The translations under genes were made by a program, and so were the position numbers. From the IMG/VR virus record IMGVR_UViG_3300042569_001681, positions 1-24,044 of that record: 24,044 bases of DNA; one strand, written 5' to 3'. Positions 7,774 through 14,742 of this stretch are shown here, in pieces; position 1 is the stretch's first letter; each line of letters opens with the position of its first letter. The DNA comes from a virus. The notes below the pieces were generated by a model that saw nothing but the letters and a program-made list of their open reading frames with translations, ran no database searches and had not been told where the DNA came from.

Positions 7774-7802
7774 ATTATAACAACACTTGACCACATTGTC
7801 AA
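7774..7802 (-). promoter_or_regulatory. Perfect sigma70-type promoter
   Basis: The minus strand has TTGACA (7797-7802), a spacer of exactly 17 bases and TATAAT (7774-7779). All twelve consensus bases and the ideal spacing are present. Transcription would start near 7767-7769, just before the structured RNA. T4-like phages use host-type promoters of this strength for early genes. Confidence 0.85.
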
Positions 7803-7807
7803 GTGTT
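7782..7807. repeat. Perfect 10-bp inverted repeat over the promoter -35 region
   Basis: AACACTTGAC, a 6-base loop and GTCAAGTGTT. One arm contains most of the -35 element, so it could be an operator. Read on the plus strand it is followed by TTGTTTTTGTTT, which also resembles a rho-independent terminator, though no plus-strand gene lies upstream. Confidence 0.7.
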
Positions 7808-8260
7808 TTGTTTTTGTTTGACAAGATTGCACACAGTTTGAAACTGTTCGTATGCATCCCGCACAGCCGGATGTGTCATGAGTTTGTCTGCTTCCGCAAT
7901 CATAGCATTGACCCCTGCTTCGGCATGATCTCGCGCACTGCCCATGGTCAGTGTGGCCAGGTCATCACCAAACTCTTTTGCCAATTTTTCCCAGGCTTTC
8001 TTTTGTCCAGGAGTAATAGGTGTACGCTGTGGCCGCATCTCACTGGCCTTGTGCATGGCTTCACAAATGCCATCTTCGGCCAGTCGCCCTGCTGCAATCA
8101 TTGCGGCATAGTTGGGATTGATGTTGTACCGACGGCTTTGTCCCCCTGGATAGCACATCACAATGTGTGTGCCCTTGGAAAAACTGTCCAAGTACTCACT
8201 GTCGTACTCACTCACAGGCACATACCTACGGCCAATTTTTTCGTAGTAAATCTTTTTCAT
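7799..8260 (-). CDS. Hypothetical protein
   Basis: 153 residues starting MKKIYYEKIGRRYVPVSEYD. The N-terminal part is strand-like with GTHIVMCYPGGQSRRYNI; the rest is helical and charged (PGQKKAWEKLAKEFGDDLATL, HPAVRDAYEQFQTVCNLV). No known domain was recognised. I chose the start at 8260 rather than the upstream in-frame ATG at 8302, because it overlaps the stop of the lipoprotein gene (ATGA) and has GGAG seven bases upstream, while a start at 8302 would add a stretch made from the neighbour's repeated 3' end. Its C-terminal KQKQNT codons run into the promoter inverted repeat. The ending AYEQF..VCNLV resembles the end of the protein at 9600-10007 (AWNKFQMVAGL), hinting at a shared small domain. 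Confidence 0.7.
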   Translation of the reverse strand: MKKIYYEKIGRRYVPVSEYDSEYLDSFSKGTHIVMCYPGGQSRRYNINPNYAAMIAAGRLAEDGICEAMHKASEMRPQRTPITPGQKKAWEKLAKEFGDDLATLTMGSARDHAEAGVNAMIAEADKLMTHPAVRDAYEQFQTVCNLVKQKQNT

Positions 8261-9582
8261 TGAAAACTCCGTGATTGAAAATTCCATAACCGGAAACTCC
8301 ATTGTGTCCGGGCATAGTTAATGTAAAATTTGTCGCCTAATACTGCTGTTGTAACAAAATTCCATCTGTCACCAACACGGATTGGTAGCATGGGACCTGA
8401 CTTAACACTACCAAGCACTAACTTTAAACTGTCGTCTCTTAATGTTTCAAATTGAGTTTTGCCTTTTTGTGTAAAGGTGCCATTACCATTGTTGAGCCAA
8501 AGTTGGTTGCTGTTTTCAGTTTCTAAACTGCCTTCTAGAAAGATGTCAGGCCAACCATCTTGGTTGAAATCCACAATGGTAGGACGATAGCTTCCAATTG
8601 AATTTTTGTTGTATCCAGGCATAGCAGTGTCAGTTAGTTCTTCAAATTGATAGTTGCCTTGATTGATGTAGATTTGAACAATACTAGTATAACCTGTGGT
8701 GCTGGTTAGTACAACATCTAGCAATGAATCGTTATTTAAATCAGTTACCACACATCCAACATCATGGCTAACTTCGATTGTGGTGGCCCTATCATAATAT
8801 GGCATGGGCAATACTGCTGTTTTAACTGGCTTGAGATCTGCATCAAATTTAAACACCCAGGTGTCTTGTATGTGTCCTGAAATATCAGTAACTACTAGTT
8901 GCATGGTGCCAGAGTTATCTAAATCACCAGCACATATGGCACTGCCTGCAATGCTGTCGTTGACTCTCCCGTTTACCCAATTGTAATGTTCTATGTAAGA
9001 AAAGTTGCCAGTTTGATCGTTGATCCACATTGATCCAGTGCTGTTGATAACATCCAACCATCCGTCATTATTGAGATCTAAGGCCATACTGGCATGACTC
9101 CAACTCATGCCAGGTACATCCACACGCTGGTGTGCTTGGCCTGATCTGCTTAAAAACACAACAGATGGGTTAAACTCAACGTAAGGTGCATCTTTGAATC
9201 CAGGCAAAAATATATCATCTATGCCATCTTTGTTGAAGTCAGCAACTACAGGATAGTTTACAGAAAATTGTAGCTCTCCGCCTAGGATATCTGTAGTAGC
9301 ATCTTGTGTGGAGCCATCTGTATTGAGTCGATAAATTTTGACAGGCATCAAATGGTTGCCAGCACGCCATCCACTCACAACAACATATTTGATACCAGCG
9401 CCGCTAAACTCTCCGGCAGCAAGAGTTGGATTGCATCCACAATTTTCAACGTAGCCAGCGACAGTCAGGGAGGTTGTTACTATTGCATCTGCAATGTTGC
9501 TGGCGCCAGAGCTACTACTACTACCACCTCCTCCACAACCTGTTAGAGCCACTGCCAGTGCAGGGATTACAAGTTTCCACAT
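8257..9582 (-). CDS. Lipoprotein with FG-GAP/VCBS-type repeats (beta-propeller)
   Basis: 441 residues. The N-terminus is a lipoprotein signal peptide with lipobox LTGC (C16), followed by a Gly/Ser linker. The rest holds at least five calcium-binding-like repeats: DFNKDGIDDIF, DLNNDGWLDVI, DLDNSGTMQLV, DLNNDSLLDVV and DFNQDGWPDIF, spaced by about 50-80 residues, as in integrin-type beta-propellers. Such propellers bind ligands or polysaccharides rather than act as enzymes. Glycine after the lipidated cysteine suggests outer-membrane sorting in a Gram-negative host. AGGAG upstream of 9582 supports the start. A phage lipoprotein of this size is unusual; blocking receptors against superinfection is one possible role, but this is inference. 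Confidence 0.85.
   Translation of the reverse strand: MWKLVIPALAVALTGCGGGGSSSSSGASNIADAIVTTSLTVAGYVENCGCNPTLAAGEFSGAGIKYVVVSGWRAGNHLMPVKIYRLNTDGSTQDATTDILGGELQFSVNYPVVADFNKDGIDDIFLPGFKDAPYVEFNPSVVFLSRSGQAHQRVDVPGMSWSHASMALDLNNDGWLDVINSTGSMWINDQTGNFSYIEHYNWVNGRVNDSIAGSAICAGDLDNSGTMQLVVTDISGHIQDTWVFKFDADLKPVKTAVLPMPYYDRATTIEVSHDVGCVVTDLNNDSLLDVVLTSTTGYTSIVQIYINQGNYQFEELTDTAMPGYNKNSIGSYRPTIVDFNQDGWPDIFLEGSLETENSNQLWLNNGNGTFTQKGKTQFETLRDDSLKLVLGSVKSGPMLPIRVGDRWNFVTTAVLGDKFYINYARTQWSFRLWNFQSRSFQ
8267..8271 (-). promoter_or_regulatory. Ribosome binding site deciding the start at 8260
   Basis: Minus-strand CGGAG lies six bases before the ATG at 8258-8260 and inside the end of the lipoprotein gene, supporting the inner start over the ATG at 8302. 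Confidence 0.55.
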
Positions 9583-9599
9583 GTGAATCTCCTAGTCGA

Positions 9600-10007
9600 T
9601 TAATACGTTTGATCTAGTGTGACATTGGTCAAGCCAGCAACCATTTGAAATTTGTTCCAAGCATCTTTTACTGTGGGATTACGATCCAGTTCTTCACTGG
9701 GCAATACTGCTTCCAGCCAGTGATAACTGTGACGGGCAGGCCTGTACCCAAACTTTCGTGGCTGATGAAACTTGCCCTCCCGCCAAAGATCACGGCTCAC
9801 TTGCCGATAGGCATCTTCGTCCTTGTCTGTGCAGGTATACCATTCGGGATTGCTACCAAAACGATAACCCCACCAGATATCTTGCCATTGATCGTCCTCA
9901 TGTGGATCAAAATCTGTGCGAGAGATCAGCACCAACACATCGTCCATGTTCACACGACCTTCCACAATGTCGCGAACACAACGGCTATAGCTTAGACCAA
10001 TTTTCAT
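9600..10007 (-). CDS. Conserved phage hypothetical protein
   Basis: 135 residues: MKIGLSYSRCVRDIVEGRV, DDVLVLISRTDFDPHEDDQW, WWGYRFGSNPEWY, and a C-terminal part ending NPTVKDAWNKFQMVAGLTNV. It is acidic and rich in Trp and Tyr, with no membrane segment. No domain with a known role was recognised. The spacing of two bases to the gene at 10010 and its place between ligase and lipoprotein suggest one transcription unit with the ligase. Confidence 0.75.
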   Translation of the reverse strand: MKIGLSYSRCVRDIVEGRVNMDDVLVLISRTDFDPHEDDQWQDIWWGYRFGSNPEWYTCTDKDEDAYRQVSRDLWREGKFHQPRKFGYRPARHSYHWLEAVLPSEELDRNPTVKDAWNKFQMVAGLTNVTLDQTY

Positions 10008-10009
10008 GT

Positions 10010-10240
10010 TTATCCACCATAATATTTAATAACTGTAGTCAATGCTTCAACCATGCGAGTGTTGATTGCTACATCTTCAGGATGCAACCAGTATCCGCCT
10101 GGATTGGTATCCGTTTTAGGATTTTTCTTCCAGTCACTCAATTCTTTCTTGAGATAGTCTCTTTGTTCTTTAAGAGCGAGCACAGTGATTCGATCGGCTG
10201 CTTCGCCGTCAAGTGTAATGGGACCAATTCGTTTGCTCAT
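10010..10240 (-). CDS. Small conserved phage hypothetical protein
   Basis: 76 residues, MSKRIGPITLDGEAADRITV followed by a helix LKEQRDYLKKELSDWKK and LHPEDVAINTRMVEALTTVIKYYGG. This pattern (a short helix, then 'HPED..N......VIKYYGG') resembles a small protein found widely in aquatic T4-like phages as far as I recall; its function is unknown. The ATG overlaps the stop of the DNA ligase gene (ATGA at 10237-10240), so its translation is probably coupled to the ligase. Confidence 0.8.
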   Translation of the reverse strand: MSKRIGPITLDGEAADRITVLALKEQRDYLKKELSDWKKNPKTDTNPGGYWLHPEDVAINTRMVEALTTVIKYYGG

Positions 10241-11613
10241 ACTTTTTCGCCTGCTTCAAAATCACGGAATCTCAAGAACCTAGGGAATCGGAGGCTGTAT
10301 GTTCCGTCTTGGTTTTGGGTGACTGCGTCTGCTTGGACTTCAACCAAGTGACCAAGCAGGTTATCCCTATTGGCCCAATACTCATCACGAAGAGTATCAC
10401 TAAACCCACTGCCAACATTAACGCGAATTCTACGGTCATTATCATCTCCTTCACAGATTATAGCACCCAACCGGTTTTCGTTCCTACCAGTTCCTTCCTC
10501 AAAACCCACAATGTTCAAATCAACACTAATGGTGGGCTTCCATTTCATCCACGAGTCCGAACGTTTGCACTGGTAAGGTGCATCCAGGCTCTTGATCATG
10601 ATGCCTTCGAAGCCACCTTCCACAGCGGCTTCGGCATAGCGTTGCATGATATCATGCCCTTCGGCTGTGTCCAAATCTACATCCAATCCGGGCATGATAC
10701 GCAGACATGTGGTTTCTTCCAATCCAGCACGAGCCGCTTCTAACCATTCCAGTCTCTTGTACTGCTGTACATTCCAATGCCCTTCTTTGAAGGCATCAAG
10801 TGGAATGATGTCAAAAATATGATATACCATGCCTGTGGTTTCGGCATCTGATTTGCGATGTGCTTGGCGCATGAGCTGTTGGAAACTTTCGCCCACAATC
10901 TCACCATCCAACACATAATGTCTATCTGTGCCACGCCCACCGAGTTGGAAGTGCTGCCAAGCATCTTCAATGGCATCAGCAATCTGCGGAAAGTTCTCAA
11001 ACTCTTTGCCATTGCGGCTGTACAGTGTGACCGTGCGCCCACTAAGAACTGCCAACACACGCACACCATCCAACTTACATTCCAGGCGCTTGATGCCTTT
11101 CATTTTCTTGGGATGATCCGTGGAGTCCTGTGCCAGTTGGCACGAAAAAATTGGAATGCGGTAGTCAGTTTTGCCCACAACCTTGTTGATGGTCTTTTCC
11201 GAGATGCCGCATCGCAGGTCTTTGATCAACACACGGCGAGCCAACATGTTCCACTCTTCAGAGTCAAACTGCTGACTCATTTGCTCAATGGCTTCTCTAG
11301 CACGATTGCCTGTGATGTATCTAGTGCGCAGGGCTTCTAGCATGGCCCAGAACTGTGTCCAAGGATTGGCACGACCAGTCAGCCCCTCAGTTTCAGGCAC
11401 CTGGCGGATACCAAACACATAGAACGGATTGTAGGCCTGGTAGCAATTGAACAAAAAACACTGTGCATCGGCACTGCCCAACCTAGCCGCCATGAGAGCC
11501 TTTTCAATCACTTTTTCTTTGTGAATGCGGCTGTCAGAGCTTTCTAGGTCTCGGATCCATCCTGCGGCCATTATGGCATCAAATCTTGAGTGGCTGTAAT
11601 CGGTTTCATTCAT
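10237..11613 (-). CDS. ATP-dependent DNA ligase, T4 gp30-like
   Basis: 458 residues (T4 gp30 has 487). It seals nicks in DNA with ATP, as in joining Okazaki fragments. The adenylation motif CKLDGVRV puts the catalytic lysine at K180. Further nucleotidyltransferase motifs are TLYSRNGKEFENF (about 196-208), YVLDGEIVGESFQQLM, EGIMIKS and SDSWMKWKP (motif V). The N-terminal helical part (1-160), with NPFYVFGIRQVP and LIKDLRCGISEKTINKVV, corresponds to the DNA-binding region of gp30-type ligases. The start at 11613 follows the previous stop by 12 bases; a TAAGG site lies a little far upstream. All key residues are present, so it should be active. Confidence 0.95.
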   Translation of the reverse strand: MNETDYSHSRFDAIMAAGWIRDLESSDSRIHKEKVIEKALMAARLGSADAQCFLFNCYQAYNPFYVFGIRQVPETEGLTGRANPWTQFWAMLEALRTRYITGNRAREAIEQMSQQFDSEEWNMLARRVLIKDLRCGISEKTINKVVGKTDYRIPIFSCQLAQDSTDHPKKMKGIKRLECKLDGVRVLAVLSGRTVTLYSRNGKEFENFPQIADAIEDAWQHFQLGGRGTDRHYVLDGEIVGESFQQLMRQAHRKSDAETTGMVYHIFDIIPLDAFKEGHWNVQQYKRLEWLEAARAGLEETTCLRIMPGLDVDLDTAEGHDIMQRYAEAAVEGGFEGIMIKSLDAPYQCKRSDSWMKWKPTISVDLNIVGFEEGTGRNENRLGAIICEGDDNDRRIRVNVGSGFSDTLRDEYWANRDNLLGHLVEVQADAVTQNQDGTYSLRFPRFLRFRDFEAGEKV

Positions 11614-11625
11614 ATACTTAACGCC

Positions 11626-12039
11626 TTACCAGGATGAGTTATAAAACACTTTCAAGCCCATGAACATTTCTGTTCTAGCGGCTTTGATAAACGCCAGGTC
11701 ATGGTCGTAGTAGTGTTGATCTGAATTGTCGCCAAAGAAGAAACCAGTTGTAGGCGGCAGTCGACGGTGTGTGACTGCTCGTTCGAGTTCGTCCAAGTCC
11801 TCGGCAGTGAGTTCCATTTCAATGCCGTTGAAGCTGTCATAGCTTAATTTTTTTTGTTCTGCAAGCCGTTCCATCCAGCCATGCAGGTTAGGATGCTTGC
11901 GCCAGTAGGCAATTTCACGCGGCTTGTTTACCTTTGTGTTCACAAGATCTTTGGTGGTTTCGTCCCACTCAGCACCGTCGTAGTATTCGCGTTGCTGACC
12001 TTCACGGGTGGCCACATAGGCATACATATCAAGACCCAT
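11626..12039 (-). CDS. Hypothetical protein of the MGLDMYAY type
   Basis: 137 residues beginning MGLDMYAYVATR, an N-terminus shared by a family of small phage and bacterial proteins of unknown function. Other blocks are EIAYWRKHPNLHGWMERLAEQK and TTGFFFGDNSDQHYYDHDLAFI. No catalytic motif is certain. The start was placed at 12039 and not at the upstream in-frame ATG at 12096, because AAGGAG stands ideally before 12039 and the longer form would overlap most of the preceding gene. It overlaps the end of that gene by 11 bases. Confidence 0.78.
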   Translation of the reverse strand: MGLDMYAYVATREGQQREYYDGAEWDETTKDLVNTKVNKPREIAYWRKHPNLHGWMERLAEQKKLSYDSFNGIEMELTAEDLDELERAVTHRRLPPTTGFFFGDNSDQHYYDHDLAFIKAARTEMFMGLKVFYNSSW

Positions 12040-12196
12040 AGTTTTCTCCTTGTTGATGGCGGTATTCGCGTTTGAGCCAATATTTGTATTTGGCAAAATA
12101 TTCTGACATTGGATAGGGCGGCATGCGGCCAGTCCATTCTTCTATTTCGAGGCAGTGAGCATACCAACGTTGATTTAGCCAGCGTCGAAATGTCAT
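12029..12196 (-). CDS. Small conserved phage hypothetical protein
   Basis: 55 residues: MTFRRWLNQRWYAHCLEIEE, then WTGRMPPYPMSEYFAKYKYWL and KREYRHQQ. It is rich in Trp, Tyr and Arg. The pattern 'WLxQRWYxxxxEIxxWTG' with 'YFxKYKYWLKREYR' looks conserved and non-random, in the style of small T4-like phage proteins, though I know no function. The ATG at 12196 overlaps the stop of the upstream gene (ATGA at 12193-12196), which argues for coupled translation and against the longer form starting at 12229. Confidence 0.72.
   Translation of the reverse strand: MTFRRWLNQRWYAHCLEIEEWTGRMPPYPMSEYFAKYKYWLKREYRHQQGENYGS
12046..12051 (-). promoter_or_regulatory. Ribosome binding site deciding the start at 12039
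   Basis: Minus-strand AAGGAG lies six bases before the ATG at 12037-12039, fixing the start at MGLDMYAY. Confidence 0.75.
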
Positions 12197-12477
12197 GCTG
12201 CCTCCAACATGTTGGCAGGCACTTTCCACAAGCCCTGCGGGGTAGCCACTGTCACATACTTAATGGCAATCTTGCTCACGGTGCCCGACATAGTCATGCC
12301 ACGTTTGGTGCTGTGAAACTTCACTGTGTCACCTTTGGCAAATTGGCGGATATTGTGTTTACGCAGGCTGGCCTTGGCAAATTGCACTGCACTGAGGATG
12401 CTGTCAAGTTCAGTGTTTGAAAACTCACCAAACATGATTGCAGAGTTAACTTGCTGGATCTTAGACATCTGGGTCAT
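12193..12477 (-). CDS. Small hypothetical protein, possible SH3/KOW-like barrel
   Basis: 94 residues beginning MTQMSKIQQVNSAIMFGEF. The N-terminal half is helical; the C-terminal half, FAKGDTVKFHSTKRG, TMSGTVSKIAIKYVTVAT and GLWKVPANMLEAA, has the strand pattern of a small SH3-like or KOW-like barrel, which often binds nucleic acid; this is a weak structural guess. The start at 12477 is fixed by AAAGGAG (12483-12489); an upstream in-frame ATG at 12540 would need translation through the promoter. It is the first gene behind the promoter at 12508-12536. Confidence 0.75.
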   Translation of the reverse strand: MTQMSKIQQVNSAIMFGEFSNTELDSILSAVQFAKASLRKHNIRQFAKGDTVKFHSTKRGMTMSGTVSKIAIKYVTVATPQGLWKVPANMLEAA

Positions 12478-12482
12478 TGCGG

Positions 12483-12489
12483 CTCCTTT
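12483..12489 (-). promoter_or_regulatory. Ribosome binding site deciding the start at 12477
   Basis: Minus-strand AAAGGAG lies five bases before the ATG at 12475-12477 and about 20 bases after the -10 element of the promoter. Confidence 0.75.
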
Positions 12490-12503
12490 GTTGCTTACTA
12501 TGC

Positions 12504-12632
12504 CTAAATTATAGCAAAATAGGCTTTTCTGGTCAACCAAAATAATAACCCTACAATTACTAGGAGTTCTACTACCGTAAAATTAGTACGATAGTAGTAC
12601 TTCTGTATTTGGCGTTGTATTTTGGTCCACAT
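12504..12632 (-). CDS. Possible 42-residue membrane microprotein
   Basis: An ATG at 12632 opens a 42-codon frame ending at TAG 12504-12506. It reads MWTKIQRQIQKYYYRTNF, then a hydrophobic run VVELLVIVGLLFWLT and a short tail RKAYFAII: a basic N-terminus followed by one likely membrane helix. The ATG is seven bases after the -10 of the distal promoter, so the mRNA could begin at or next to the ATG and be leaderless. No ribosome site is possible. The frame runs through the proximal promoter, so it might be chance, and conservation would be needed to accept it. Confidence 0.33.
   Translation of the reverse strand: MWTKIQRQIQKYYYRTNFTVVELLVIVGLLFWLTRKAYFAII
12508..12536 (-). promoter_or_regulatory. 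Strong sigma70-type promoter (proximal copy)
   Basis: Minus-strand TTGACC (12531-12536), 17-base spacer, TATAAT (12508-12513). The -35 is embedded in TGGTTGACCA and the -10 is preceded by TTTGC. It would drive the genes from 12477 leftwards, including the ligase. Confidence 0.82.
12559..12599. repeat. 11-bp imperfect inverted repeat between the two promoters
   Basis: In the minus-strand RNA, CUACUAUCGUA pairs with UACGGUAGUAG over 11 bp with one U-G pair around a loop of about 7-8 bases. No T run follows, so it is not a clear terminator. It lies within the possible microprotein frame. Confidence 0.55.
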
Positions 12633-12638
12633 GCCCAT

Positions 12639-12667
12639 ATTATAGCAAATACGGCATTATTGGTCAA
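12639..12667 (-). promoter_or_regulatory. Strong sigma70-type promoter (distal copy)
   Basis: Minus-strand TTGACC (12662-12667), 17-base spacer, TATAAT (12639-12644). It is nearly the same as the copy at 12508-12536, sharing TGGTTGACCA, the TTTGCTATAAT block and GGCAT after it. Confidence 0.82.
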
Positions 12668-12677
12668 CCAGAAAAAT

Positions 12678-12693
12678 GTATACTTTAGTATAC
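12678..12693. repeat. Short inverted repeat at the stop of the large virion protein gene
   Basis: GTATAC, a 4-base loop and GTATAC; the loop holds the TAA stop (12685-12687). It is too short and lacks a T run, so it is at most a weak transcript-end structure. Confidence 0.3.
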
Positions 12694-14742
12694 AGGAGTC
12701 ACAGCAGGCACAGGAGTCACTGCCGGGCGCGGAGAGGCAGTGGTATCAACGTTCAATCTCGCCTCGCCCAAACACTGATTGTTTTTGCCTTCACGCATGG
12801 CACCAACTATGGCCTGGCCGGTAAGTGTGGTGGTGTTTGCCAAACTGTTCAAAAAGGCAGCAGGACCGCATGCATCTGTTTGGTTTCCATATTGTGGAAG
12901 ATTTTGCACAAAACTCATGGTGCTAATTTTATCACCTGCTGATAGTGTAAAATAATCAATGGTGGCTTCAGTGGTGTACTTGGCTGATAAATTCATTAGG
13001 TTGGCCATGTATGTCCATGCTGTGTTTAATGTGGTCACATAAGGGCTGGCACTCAGCGCACTGATGGCATTGTTGGCGTTTGTGATTTGTGTTAGTACTG
13101 CGGCATCATTAGCAGCCAATAATATATTTGTGTAAGCGGTGTTTAGTGTGGCCAATGATCCTGCTGTTTGTAATGCATTGATAGCTGTGGTGGCTGTGTT
13201 TAATTGGCTGGCAAAATTATCATGATCAATTGCTAATCCAATCACGTCACAAGTGGTTATATTACCATCTGGTCCTGTGCCAGTGGCAACTGTGTTGGCA
13301 AAATAGTCAGCTACAGAGGAATCAATGGGCGTGGTTTGTGCTTGAATCAACGGCAAATCAGCCATAGTGCTTAATCCACAACCTAACGTAGTTGGCAACC
13401 AGTAGTCAGTGTTGTTGATATCAATCCCTGTGGGCACATCTTGTTGAGCACGATAAAACACAGTGCTTGGAGTTAACTGTGCTAAATTGCCCACTGCGGG
13501 CACTCCTGGAGCATTGGCCACTACTGCGTTGGCAAGGTACGATGTATTGCTGTCCCAGGGGTTTCTTGTTACAGTGTCAATTGTGTCAGCCAAGGCAGGT
13601 ATTGTGGTATTGGTGATGTTGGTGACTTGTTCAAATGCCACTTGCACGGCTTTATTGGCCACTGCTTGTGCAGGTGGAATCACTTTGCCCAAATCTTCAC
13701 ATCCATTGGGCGATGCTAGATACACAGACACATTGTCAGCCAAGTTCATGTTCACGCTACCATCTGTGCCATACACTGGTACAGGCCCTTGGGGTGTGGG
13801 TGTCAACAGCGTGGTGTAACTGTTGGGAAATATTTTGGTTTGATCCAACAGGTCAGTCATGTTACTGATGTTTGGAGTGGTAACTTCCAATATGCTCAAC
13901 ACCTGTTGTAAATCAGTGCCAGTGACATTGGCCATACCTTGATAGGCCAATTGTTGTAATCGCAAGTATTCATTGTCTGTAACTGTGCCAGGGCCTGCTA
14001 ACAAAGTTTGTATTTCTTTGGCCGACAATCCTGCTGCCAACAATGGAGTCTGTACAGGTGCAAACACTCCACCCACCATGTTGCCTTCTGCGGCAATCTG
14101 ACGCAACAGGCCGGCAGGTGTACCATACAACTTAATATCATTCAAATTGGTTAAGTTGCCTTGGTTGGCTAAATCAGTGGCAAAATTGCCAAAGTCTGGA
14201 TTTACGTCACTGACGCTGTTTGTGGTCAACGCATTCATGTTGGTAAATGTAGGACCAAGATAAGTTTGTGCATTTACAGCAGAATTAATAAACTGATTGG
14301 TTGAGTTGATGTAACCTTGCACTGCCAGAAAGCCTTGTGCGAAACGGCCAACATCTCCGTTACCAAGGTAGGCTGCACAAGTTTGTTCAATCAGATTGCT
14401 AAATCCTGATGGGTCCAACGTAGATCCATCTGTAGCGTTGAAAGGGGTGGTTAGATATTCTGTGCTCAAATACGGATAAGTTCCCACAGGACTGGTAGGT
14501 ATGCTGTTACCCAATGCAGGACACACTGCACTTCCAATGCTTAATAATCTTTCCAATGTGCTTTGTGTGGCAAAAGACTGTGCTTTATAAAAATTAACTG
14601 CGGCAATAAAATTAGTGATAACTGTAGTGGCATTAAATGTCACAATTGCTGATATCAATGCAGGTGGAAACGGCTTTAGTCCTGTGTTGGCCAATAGTCC
14701 AGCAGCCGCTGTCAGTTGCAATGGCGTTAATATACCTGCCAT
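12685..14742 (-). CDS. Probable virion structural protein coupled to PAAR gene
   Basis: 685 residues, rich in Ala, Thr, Asn and Leu, with few Lys. It starts MAGILTPLQLTAAAGLLANTG and has many weakly repeated Asn/Thr-rich stretches (NTTIPALADTIDTV, NTATTAINALQTAG) and a C-terminal tail with two TPVPAV-like repeats. No enzyme motif was recognised and there is no signal peptide. Composition suggests an extended, stable particle protein. Its ATG overlaps the stop of the PAAR gene (TAATG at 14740-14744), so the two are made together. A tail-tip, central-spike or PAAR-carried cargo role is inferred from that context; large proteins of similar look occur in aquatic T4-like phages. Confidence 0.7.
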   Translation of the reverse strand: MAGILTPLQLTAAAGLLANTGLKPFPPALISAIVTFNATTVITNFIAAVNFYKAQSFATQSTLERLLSIGSAVCPALGNSIPTSPVGTYPYLSTEYLTTPFNATDGSTLDPSGFSNLIEQTCAAYLGNGDVGRFAQGFLAVQGYINSTNQFINSAVNAQTYLGPTFTNMNALTTNSVSDVNPDFGNFATDLANQGNLTNLNDIKLYGTPAGLLRQIAAEGNMVGGVFAPVQTPLLAAGLSAKEIQTLLAGPGTVTDNEYLRLQQLAYQGMANVTGTDLQQVLSILEVTTPNISNMTDLLDQTKIFPNSYTTLLTPTPQGPVPVYGTDGSVNMNLADNVSVYLASPNGCEDLGKVIPPAQAVANKAVQVAFEQVTNITNTTIPALADTIDTVTRNPWDSNTSYLANAVVANAPGVPAVGNLAQLTPSTVFYRAQQDVPTGIDINNTDYWLPTTLGCGLSTMADLPLIQAQTTPIDSSVADYFANTVATGTGPDGNITTCDVIGLAIDHDNFASQLNTATTAINALQTAGSLATLNTAYTNILLAANDAAVLTQITNANNAISALSASPYVTTLNTAWTYMANLMNLSAKYTTEATIDYFTLSAGDKISTMSFVQNLPQYGNQTDACGPAAFLNSLANTTTLTGQAIVGAMREGKNNQCLGEARLNVDTTASPRPAVTPVPAVTPVY

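Noticed and set aside
7782-7815. Rho-independent terminator on the plus strand
   Set aside because: Stem and T-rich tail fit, but there is no plus-strand gene upstream; the position over a perfect minus-strand promoter makes an operator or chance overlap equally likely, so it is listed only as an inverted repeat.
7787-8263. Plus-strand reading frame of 158 codons
   Set aside because: It lies wholly opposite the gene at 7799-8260, has a composition typical of a shadow frame, and no ribosome site.
9758-10351. Plus-strand reading frame of 197 codons
   Set aside because: It spans three well-supported minus-strand genes and their junctions; no domain and no ribosome site.
10858-11340. Plus-strand reading frame of 160 codons
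   Set aside because: It is opposite the DNA ligase gene, whose motifs are certain.
12039-12096. Longer start for the MGLDMYAY protein
   Set aside because: The inner ATG has an ideal AAGGAG site, and the longer form has no family-like residues and overlaps the previous gene.
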